NCBI GenBank assembly: GCA_033065855.1
Contig: JAVXUO010002708.1
Coordinates: forward strand, 186,001 to 250,000
DNA length: 64,000 nt
Origin: Escallonia rubra
Lineage: Eukaryota; Streptophyta; Magnoliopsida; Escalloniales; Escalloniaceae
Direction: 5' to 3'
The notes under the pieces are model-generated. The model saw nothing but the letters and a program-made list of their open reading frames with translations. It ran no database searches and was not told the origin of the DNA. The translations under genes and the position numbers were made by a program. Positions within the stretch are counted from its first letter, which is position 1; each line of letters begins with the position of its first letter. This document shows positions 57,901 to 64,000 of the stretch, in pieces.

Positions 57901-60900
57901 TGAAGATCTTCAAAAGCCCAAACAAATCGCCTCTCTCGACTCCACTCAAGAAATGAGAAGTGTGTGGGAAAAGAAACTTTTTTACCCCTTATATAGAGAT
58001 GAAAGACTCATCCAACGGGTAAGATTCCATGACCGTTGAAATACCATGGACACGTGGCATGATCCGATGAAATTACTAGGGGGCAAAATTACCCGTTTAC
58101 CCCACAACGATAAACAAAACGTATCCGAGTAGATGAAAACCTATGGTGTCGAGAAGACGAGCACCTATGGTGCCTCCACTCGACCAAACCAAGCACCTCT
58201 ACTCGGCTGGCCGAGTAGACGAGCACCTATCATGACTCTACTCGACCAAGCCGAGTAGACGAGCACTTATGATGCCTCTACTCGGCCAAGCCGAGTAGAC
58301 GATCACATATGACGCCTCTATTCGGCCAAGCCGAGTAGACGAGAACCCAGGCCGAGTAGACGAGCACCGATAACGCCTCTACTCGGCCAAGCCGAGTAGA
58401 CGAGCACCTATGACGCCTCTACTCGGCCAAGCCGAGTAGACGAGCATCTATGGTGCCTCTACTAGGCCAAGCCGAGTAGAAGAGCACCTATCAAGCCTCT
58501 ACTCGGCAAAGCCGAGTAGATGAGCACCTATCACTGACGCCTTTACTCGGCCAAGCTGAGTAGACGAGCACCTATGATGCCTCTACTCGGCCAAGCAGGT
58601 AGACGAGAACCGATAACGCCTCTACTCGGCCAAGCCGAACAGACGAGCACCTATCACACCTTTACTCGGCCAAGCCGAGTAGACGAGCACCTATCACGCC
58701 TCTACTTGGCCAAGCCGAGCAGACGAGCACCCAAAGTGCCTCTACTCGGCCAAGCCGAGCAGACGAGCACCCAAAGTGCCTCTACTCGGCCAAGCCGAGC
58801 AGGCGAGCACCCAAAGTGCCTCTACTCAGCCAAGCCGAGTAGACGAGCACCTGATGTTTTTTTTTCACTCAGCCAAAACAATGACCCCTTTTCTTGATCA
58901 AGCCGAGTAGGGGGGCCCCTCATTGTACTACTACATGATCTACATGAGTAGAAAAACTTATGAAATCTACCATCTACAATTCCATATTCTCCTTCAAAGA
59001 ACATGAAATGGGGGGGCAAGTGATGTAGAAGAAAAATATCACCTATAAGATGAGGCCACGTGTCATCATCCAGACACATCAAAACCGCCACACCATTAAT
59101 ATGAAAGTGAGTAAAGATGAATTACTCAGGAGTAACTCCGGGGTATTAACCAGACACTAATGAGGAGTAACCATCCATAATGATGAGTAACCCCCCCATT
59201 AATCTGGTAACCTCATAATAACTCCCCACTAAGCTGGGAGCCCTATAAAAGGAGTGGAGAATAATATGTCAGGTAGGTAAGAGAGTTAAACTTACACTTT
59301 ACTAAGTCTCAAACATATTCTGACTTAAGTATCGGAGATTTCCCGCCGAAAATCCTTCCGGCGAGTCACCGGTGTCGGTTTTGCTGTGCAGGTCTATTCA
59401 CGAAGCGCGTCCTGAGTTGTCTCCACAACAGGTTCCACCTCAACCCGACTGTGGTGGCGGCCAGTGGTTGATGGAGGTGGATGTGCAATTTCTAACAGGT
59501 GGTCAGTGGAAGGCAGTAGCCAGCAACGGCAGTTGGCATTAGCTGGCGGGGGCAGTGTCGGTAGCAGGCACGGGGTGTTGGCGGCCAAAGGTCGGTAGGA
59601 GTGGCAGGTGGCGACTGTCGGTGGGCAGTGGAGGTGGTAGGGGAGATGGTCGAGTTGTGGTCGGCAGAGATGGGGGCCAAGGGCGATATCAGAGGTCAAG
59701 GATGACAGTTGTTAGCGGTGCCTAGCAAGCGCCTGCAGTGGCAGGCACGTGATCGTGAACAGTGGCTGTCAAGAATGACAGGTGGTAGCGACTAGCGATG
59801 CAACGACAGTTTGGAAGCTGTGGTATAACTGTGTAAAATATTTGAATGAGACCCTTTTAGTTTACTTTCTTTCTTGGATTAAAAAAGTTGATTAAAAAAA
59901 TTAAATCCTATATACCGTGAATTCCATATTAACTAGATCGGTGATGTCCAAAGGAAACATCCAAATAGGTTATTGTGTTATAAAAACCAAATTGCGCATA
60001 TAACTTTCATATATTTTGCAACATAAAGAACTTTAAAACTCGCTAAATTTAAGCAACAAGTGGAGGCTTTGGTGATCACAAAGCGTTATGAATGGTCAAA
60101 TTTACATGCTTCTATTAAGCATATCATGCCAGTCACAATAAGTGTGAATAAACCATACGGTGGGTTTGCAGACGATCATGCGGCCTCTTGCGGTTCGTTG
60201 GTTCATCTCGTTTGTAGTGTATAGGGTGTGGTTGTTTTTACAATTTTTTGCTTTCTTGTATAGCTTAAGGTTTGCATGGATAGGCGATTAGGGCTTTGTT
60301 AGGTCGGTTAGATTGCTAGAACATTGTAAGCCTGTTTATTTATTTTCTTTATTGACGGTACAATGTTCTCTTCTTAGGGTTGTATTATTAGCATGACGTG
60401 AGGCTATGCACTCTCGTCATGTGGCACTTTTAGAGAGAGAGTATGAGTTATATTTTCTTGTCAGTGTACCATGTAAGTTGATGACAAACCAAGGATCTTT
60501 TGCCCGCCCTTCTTCCACAAACAGTAGCTACTCACGTAAAGAGTCGTCTCGCTTAAAGAGCTATTCACTAGAGACTAATTGTTGATGAATCTTCCCTTCC
60601 TCTTAAAAATTTTGCAGGAATTACATGTCTGTGATAATCAGTGGAGAGAAAACGGGAAGGCTAATGACATTCAACCCCAAAACCAAAGAAACAACTGTTC
60701 TCCTCCACAATCTCTCATTTCCAAATGGAGTTGCACTAAGCCAAAATGGTGAGTTCCTCCTTGTGGCAGAGACCACAAATTGCAGAATATTGAAGCTTTG
60801 GCTAGAAACATCAAAAGCCGGAACAGTTGAAGTTTTTGCACAACTCCCTGGATTTCCAGATAATATTCGAAGGAATCAGAAGGGGGAGTTTTGGGTGGGA

Positions 60901-61188
60901 ATTCATTCAAGAAGAAGCAGCTTCTTGAAAAGGGTTCTCTCATTTACTTGGATAGGGAGTACATTTGTTAATTACTTTCCAGTTGACATTACAAACTTAG
61001 ATTCATATGCAGCTAAGTTGAAAGGGAGTGGATTGGCAGTGAAGTTGGGGGAGAATGGTGAGATATTAGAACTGATAGAGGACAAAAAGGGAAAGATATG
61101 GAAGTCAGCCAGTGAAGTAATGGAGAGACATGGTTATCTATTGATTGGCTCTGTAAAGATGCCATTTTTGGTTAAGCTAAACAAGTAG
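45646..61188 (+). CDS. Strictosidine synthase-like protein SSL-B (three exons)
   Basis: Joins 45646-45938, 48903-49160 and 60618-61188: 1122 nt, 373 aa. Both introns are phase 2, at the same positions as in SSL-A (GTGAG|GTGTGC ... GTCTACAG|A; CGGAG|GTATGC ... TTTTGCAG|G). A hydrophobic leader (residues 6-23) suggests the secretory pathway. Exon 1 carries GAVGPESFTFDPSGDGPYTG; exon 2 DGCDGSRGTEHICGRPLGL, LYIADAYLGLLVVGG and YFTDSSSSYQRR; exon 3 FPNGVALSQN, AETTNCRI, LPGFPDNIRRNQKGEFWVG and a divergent C-terminus ending KMPFLVKLNK. As in SSL-A, Ser (SASEVMERHG) sits where I place the catalytic Glu of strictosidine synthase. The protein is clearly diverged from SSL-A, so the duplication is not recent. 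Intron 2 (11.5 kb) holds an entire gypsy element in the sense orientation. The frame is intact; whether such an intron is spliced efficiently is unknown. Confidence 0.88.
47751..48124. mobile_element. Stowaway-type MITE in SSL-B intron 1
   Basis: The ends CTCCCTCCGTTCCTAAAAAA and (reverse complement) CTCCCTCTGTTCCTGAAAGA are flanked by TA on both sides (47749-47750, 48125-48126). CTCCCTCCGT ends plus TA duplication are diagnostic of Stowaway (Tc1/mariner) MITEs. 374 bp, no coding capacity. Confidence 0.92.
48903..49160 (+). CDS. SSL-B exon 2
   Basis: Encodes GCDGSRGTEHICGRPLGLAF through FTDSSSSYQRR. 258 nt, phase 2 on both sides. The acceptor is GTCTACAG at 48895-48902; it is required to keep TEHICGRP in frame with exon 1. 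Confidence 0.9.
49502..49923 (+). repeat. 5' LTR of the gypsy element
   Basis: 422 bp, TGATGTAG...CCACAACA, with a TATA box CTATAAAAGG (TATAAAA at 49737-49743). Matches the 3' LTR apart from about 30 substitutions, a 1-bp gap and an 11-bp gap. Confidence 0.93.
49924..49945 (+). promoter_or_regulatory. Candidate primer-binding site
   Basis: TTTTGGCGCCATCCGTGGGA directly follows the 5' LTR. TGGCGCC complements the 3' end of a tRNA such as Asp; the remainder matches poorly, so the tRNA identity is uncertain. Confidence 0.55.
49964..52144 (+). pseudogene. Gypsy gag and aspartic protease, interrupted by stops
   Basis: One continuous frame from the ATG at 49964 with stops at 50558 (TAA), 51896 (TGA) and 52142 (TGA). 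The N-terminal part is Pro/Ala/Val-rich. The gag domain starts near 50714 (MPPCESYDGTGDPMEHLACF, then MCRAFPVTLEGAAHVW). A zinc-knuckle-like QFHKDHGHTTKECKVLRREI lies at about 51425-51485. The protease active site DTGSSADILF is at 51840-51869. Gag would form the virus-like particle and protease would cut the polyprotein. Downstream, VEGVISLTVVAG and YNGILGRAGLNKLQA continue the protease region normally. The stops make it non-functional in cis. Confidence 0.9.
52145..54302 (+). pseudogene. Gypsy reverse transcriptase, RNase H and second RNase H, broken
   Basis: Reverse transcriptase: PTWVANVVMVPKAGTNKWRI, CIDYTDLKKACPKDSYPLPR and the catalytic YVDD at 52929-52940. RNase H of the gypsy type follows (LFLYLDIAESVVSAVLVRNQ, ELRYPDTEKLAFALL). 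After a linker comes a second, archaeal-type RNase H (TWTLHVDGSSNANGSGAGLI, NNEAEYEAFIAGM, HSDSQLVVKQ), typical of Tat elements. Damage: stops at 52763 (TAG), 53547 (TAG), 53871 (TGA) and 54300 (TAG), and a +1 shift at a run of seven A (52791-52797). It copied the element RNA into DNA when alive. Confidence 0.9.
54303..55478 (+). pseudogene. Gypsy integrase, broken
   Basis: Zinc-binding start: EVHEGICGQHLGGKALAHKI, then, after a +1 shift at a run of eight A (54545-54552), CDACQRF. Catalytic core: WGMDILGP (first Asp), another frame change near 54670, VIVAIDYFTKWVEA, VTDNGRQFD (second Asp) and HPQTNGQTEVPNRTLL (Glu). A TAG stop at 54966 precedes the C-terminal part, which ends with GDLVLRRV, LSPNWEGPYRV and NLRRYYA at 55478. 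No chromodomain, as usual for Tat. It would have inserted the element cDNA; it is now inactive. Confidence 0.88.
55763..57842 (-). CDS. Antisense spliced frame in the gypsy element (putative gypsy-type transposon family)
   Basis: Minus-strand exons 57803-56942, 56873-56413 and 56347-55763 give about 635 codons with no stop or frameshift. The introns are 68 and 65 bp: CCTG|GTAAAT ... CTCTGTGCAG|GA (phase 1) and TCGCAG|GTTTGA ... TTATGTAG|GC (phase 0), and both restore the frame. Exon 1 has a region (LKLLRERCEIP, FINGFRVPLHPFF, LNLYGLAPGQFSPHAWRFMS, FRWFFTI) that I recognise as the plant 'putative gypsy type transposon' (Transposase_28-like) family; it ends acidic (DEEEEEGEND). Exon 2 has a basic PRKRK. 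Exon 3 is a predicted coiled coil with a Ser-rich tail. Antisense extra frames of this sort are known from Tat elements; their function is unknown. The first codon of the frame at 57803 is GTG; the frame is open back to 57842 without an ATG, and the first in-frame Met is near residue 90, so the start is unresolved. Confidence 0.75.
57988..57996 (-). promoter_or_regulatory. Candidate TATA box for the antisense frame
   Basis: On the minus strand CTATATAAG lies in 'tctctatataaggggt', about 185 bases before the first codon of the antisense frame. A possible leader-intron donor (CCAA|GTAAGC, about 57890) followed by a pyrimidine-rich tract lies between. Placement supports independent antisense transcription, but this is inference. 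Confidence 0.5.
58150..58860. repeat. Array of ~18 hairpin-forming 40-bp repeats
   Basis: A unit of about 40 bp, 'gacgagcacctatgaYgcct' followed by CTACTCGGCCAAGCCGAGTA, is repeated about 18 times with substitutions and small indels. The second half is an inverted repeat (CTACTCGGC, loop CAA, GCCGAGTAG), so most units can form a 9-bp stem. The array sits between the antisense frame and the 3' LTR, where Tat-type elements often carry tandem repeats. Frames through it are by-products. Confidence 0.92.
59004..59020 (+). promoter_or_regulatory. Polypurine tract
   Basis: GAAATGGGGGGGCAAG immediately precedes the 3' LTR; a purine run here primes plus-strand DNA synthesis in LTR retrotransposons. 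The C near its end is slightly unusual. Confidence 0.75.
59021..59430 (+). repeat. 3' LTR of the gypsy element
   Basis: 410 bp, TGATGTAG...CCACAACA, followed by the target duplication GGTTC. The TATA box CTATAAAAGG is conserved, so it could initiate transcription into the rest of SSL-B intron 2 and exon 3. Confidence 0.93.
59436..60617 (+). other. Remainder of SSL-B intron 2, no gene
   Basis: Begins with GGTGG/GGCAGTGG-type G-rich minisatellite-like DNA (59440-59820), which produces chance frames, then AT-rich intron ending in a pyrimidine-rich tract and TTTTGCAG. Confidence 0.5.
60618..61188 (+). CDS. SSL-B exon 3
   Basis: Encodes NYMSVIISGEKTGRLMTFNP through KMPFLVKLNK and the TAG stop: the C-terminal blades with LPGFPDNIRRNQKGEFWVGI. 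The acceptor TTTTGCAG|G restores the Arg codon split after exon 2. Confidence 0.9.
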
Positions 61189-62384
61189 TCTACAAATATA
61201 TATATATGGCTCTTTGCATATTTTAGAAAGTGGGACATTATAAAAGTCTGCAATTATTCAGCCAGAACAAAGTACAAATTTGTCTCAGACTTTTCTTTTC
61301 TAGTTGTTGTTTCTCTCAAGGTGACTGAGGATAATTGTATAGATCACAACTGATAGTCTAATTTAGTGCATCTTATATTGAGGGTACACTTTAGGAATGT
61401 TATTCTTTGTTCAAGGGCGGATAAGAGTGTAATCGTTTGGTCAGGGATCAAACTTTCGTTTCAATTGAATGTTTCGAATGGAAAAAAGTTAGAAACGTTG
61501 TAATAACTTTTTGACCATTTGGTTAATATTTTGATAGGTTTCAATTGTTTCGCTCGAGAAAATAAAATTAGTCGAAATTACATTTCGAGGGCCTCGCAAC
61601 AAAAACATTTCAGTTAGAGCAAAGCAAGTAGAAGTAAAGAAAATCCGGTCGTTGAAGGCGGATAATTATCTTCTCCTGAGTTTGTACTATGGTTAACCAG
61701 ACTTAGTTAGGCATCAGGCTTCATTTTGCATGTAGCCACGAATGAGACTAGTGTGTGAGATTTATTTCATACTTCAATGAAAAAAGATGCTTGAGAATCA
61801 TTGAGATTTGCAGATAACGTGGCGACGTGTACAAGATTTTTGGGTGCGGATGCAGGAAAAAGTTGTTGTTCTTTCATCATATACACCACTATGACATGAA
61901 AATTCTCTGCTCTAGCAATAGCGCTTATCAAAGTTATTCCTTACTATTGCGGTACAAATGACATGGATGTAGGAAAAAATTTAGTTGTTATCCCGATTGG
62001 AGAAATCTTCCTCTTATCCTCTAAATAGCGACAATCAATCATCTTTAAATGTTTCTAGTGATTTTTATTTAGTGACGCTAAAAAAATGCTATTAAGAATT
62101 GTCGCTGAAAGTGTTAGAAGAAAAGTCACTGGAAACATTTAGCGAGTATTAAATGTCTGTATACATGAGATTGGAGGAAGACTTTTACAACCTGAACAGA
62201 AGCCAAAGTTTGTTAAGGAAAATATCATTGTCATGGAGCTAATCATAGAAGAGAATATAGAGGCATTTGCTTGATATTTGAGTGGAAACATCATTTTCCT
62301 TTGATAGTGTGTCACCATGAGGCATGGAAAGTTCCCTTATCAACATTTTTTGTTCGGAAATTTTTTGTTCTGGACATTTGGCAG
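61189..62384. other. SSL-B downstream DNA with TAGCGAC repeats
   Basis: An (AT)n-like run follows the stop (61196-61207). No gene. At 61990-62160 the blocks 'aaatagcgacaatcaatca', 'tttagtgacgctaaaaaaat' and 'acatttagcgagtatt' repeat those at 44950-45080 upstream of SSL-B in the same order. Confidence 0.5.
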
Positions 62385-62986
62385 CAGGGACGGAGCTAGG
62401 AAGTCCAACCGGGGGGGACCAAAATGTCATAAAAAAAAATTAGCGGCTAACATAAAGAATTCGCGTTAAGATTGAATACGTTAAATACAAAATAGATTGC
62501 TCAATTTGACTAATAATCATATAATTTAACTATTTATAGTGATTTATTCCGTATTTAANTTGTAAAGTTAGTCAACAACAAATTATTAATCTTACATGAA
62601 AGAAACTTTACTCTTATTGTATATATGTATTAATTATTAGTGTGATTATTAATTATATGATAACAATAGTCACGTATAAGTTAACATACTATAAGAATTT
62701 AAATTAAAAAAGAAAAAAAGAAGTAACCTTGATATATTAGTGTTTACTTTAAAATTTAGAGATTTAAAATTTGGAAGAATGAAGATAGACAAGGGAACGA
62801 GAAAGATAAAGACTACGACGACTAGTGGCACAAAAAATAAAAAACATTACAAAATGAAATCTAATACATTGTATAATTAAAATTGTGTCATTTTAGTAAA
62901 TATTATAAACATAACTACCTACTATTTAAAATAACTAAAAAAAAATTCTCAAACTTTGGGGTGGGGGGGGCATGGCCCGCCTTGGT
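62385..62986. mobile_element. Non-autonomous DNA element with GGGGCGGAGCC ends, copy 2 (inverted)
   Basis: Starts AGGGACGGAGCTAGGAAGTC and aligns in reverse complement with nearly all of 5040-5681. Its far end is cut: after 'catggcccgccttggtc' the expected GGCTCCGCCCC end is missing and a new element-like start CAGGGGCGGAGCCAGGATTT follows. It contains the only ambiguous base of the window (n at 62559). Confidence 0.65.
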
Positions 62987-64000
62987 CAGGGGCGGAGCCA
63001 GGATTTCAACTCAGGGGGGGCTAAATATATATCGAAATTAATAATTTTTTTTATTAGTAAAATAGCAACAAAAAAAAAATTTTGCATTTTTCGACAAAAC
63101 ACAAAAAAATACGAAAAAACATCCAAAAAGTCTTATTTAATTTCATGAGAGCTACTAATATGGTTTTTTATTATAGTACTTATCCATTCTGAAAATAAAA
63201 CACATTTTATTTTCAATATCAATCCATCAATTATCAATCAAATAACCTAATTAATCAAAAATATTTTATTCTTTTACTTTTTCAGTCATGTTTCATTATT
63301 GCGTTAACCTAATTTCAACCCACCATTCAACTAAATCACACATTCGATATCTCAATCCAATTGGGTCCCATCCTCCATCAATCTCAATATCTACAACTTA
63401 AGGAGCCTCAACCTTCTTTTATTTAACGCAAGGGTGCACCTATGTCACATGGTGAACCACTACATCTGTGGCCCTAATACCTAACCAACAAACCCCACCA
63501 AAATTCCACAGGTATGATTTCCATTAAACATGCAAATCAATCTAAACGATTTTGATTACAACAAAAGCAACAAAGTGACCATTGTTGAGCCTTTACATGC
63601 AAGTGTATAAAAATTTGCAAAGGCTTAACAATACGACAACCAGACATGCATACCATACACCATGACCTCTGTACACAGACAAGAGCAATGATTTACAAGA
63701 AAAGAATGTACGCATATAGCTAGGCTTTGAACATAAGGAAGCCAGGAATGGACACAGCTTAGGTCGCACTAAGCATCTCGACCTCAATATACACGTGATA
63801 GGATTGAAAAACAATGTGATAGTGGATGGCGCCGACGATGGTCATTGAAACCATAGAGGAATGCAATTCAACAACTGCTCACGCATGTGGCTTCCTTTGT
63901 GTGTGTGTGTGTGTGTGTGACATTGCAGGAACCGTCATTTCAGACCACAATTTGTCGCTAAAAGCTACAATTCTGCGTACACACGGATGTGCTCAAACAT
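62987..64000. other. Start of another GGGGCGGAGCC element and non-coding DNA
   Basis: CAGGGGCGGAGCCAGGATTT at 62987 followed by a G-run is the usual start of this element type; its other end was not found before the window ends. The rest is AT-rich DNA with a (GT)n tract at about 63899-63919 and no credible gene. Confidence 0.45.

Larger units (their letters stand above)
49502..59430 (+). mobile_element. Complete Tat-type Ty3/gypsy LTR retrotransposon in SSL-B intron 2
   Basis: A perfect 5-bp target duplication GGTTC (49497-49501 and 59431-59435) and TG...CA LTRs define a 9929-bp element. Order: 5' LTR, primer site, gag, protease, reverse transcriptase, RNase H, a second archaeal-type RNase H, integrase, an antisense spliced frame, a tandem repeat array, polypurine tract, 3' LTR. 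The second RNase H and the antisense frame place it in the Tat lineage of plants. The LTRs differ at about 30 aligned positions plus two gaps by eye (roughly 7%), so the insertion is a few million years old under usual plant rates. The sense polyprotein is dead. It has the same orientation as SSL-B. Confidence 0.93.

Noticed and set aside
58150..58860. Regular repeats of about 40 bp resembling a CRISPR array
   Set aside because: Units are contiguous with no unique spacers, lie inside a plant retrotransposon between integrase and LTR, and vary like a minisatellite.
58574..58897. 107-codon frame with repeating LGQAE / AKPSRRAP motifs
   Set aside because: It is simply a reading of the tandem repeat array; frame and content follow the 40-bp unit.

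Overview
The window is nuclear DNA of a flowering plant. Evidence for this: split genes of the strictosidine synthase-like family with GT-AG introns, plant Ty1/copia and Ty3/gypsy (Tat-type) retrotransposons, hAT, Mutator-like and Stowaway elements, and a fragment of plastid DNA carrying the start of atpF. I cannot name the species.

Only two host genes look intact. Both are on the + strand and both encode strictosidine synthase-like (SSL/APMAP-like) six-bladed beta-propeller proteins. SSL-A has exons at 30380-30663, 38300-38563 and 39311-39875 (370 aa). SSL-B has exons at 45646-45938, 48903-49160 and 60618-61188 (373 aa). They share a three-exon layout with both introns in phase 2, so they are tandem paralogues. 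A third, dead copy survives as an exon 2 relic with some intron 1 sequence at about 17.2-17.8 kb. The introns are swollen by transposons: 7.6 kb for SSL-A intron 1 and 11.5 kb for SSL-B intron 2.

Layout. 1-15 kb: non-coding DNA, a plastid insertion, a Mutator-like long-TIR element, a hAT element that captured part of a thaumatin-like gene, other non-autonomous elements and tandem repeats. 15-27 kb: a nest of broken retrotransposons (copia RNase H, Tat LTR plus gag, copia gag-integrase, a minus-strand gypsy gag-protease) between LTR-like repeats, with the SSL relic inside. 27.2-30.3 kb: a decayed hAT transposon whose right end lies 92 bp before the SSL-A start codon. 30.4-39.9 kb: SSL-A, with a decayed gypsy gag and two DNA transposons in intron 1. 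40-45.6 kb: intergenic, with two Mutator-like elements. 45.6-61.2 kb: SSL-B, with a Stowaway element in intron 1 and a complete 9.9-kb Tat-type gypsy element (matching GGTTC target-site duplication) in intron 2. 61.2-64 kb: non-coding, ending in further DNA-transposon copies.

The most interesting object is in the gypsy element at 49502-59430. Its sense gag-pol is broken by eight stops and three frameshifts. On the opposite strand, between integrase and the 3' LTR, lies a three-exon reading frame of about 635 codons whose two short introns have correct splice signals and matching phases. It resembles the 'putative gypsy type transposon' family and has a TATA box upstream. Next to it is an array of about eighteen 40-bp repeats, most of them hairpin-forming. 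The hAT element with the thaumatin-like fragment (perfect 8-bp target duplication, captured splice acceptor) is the second clear highlight.
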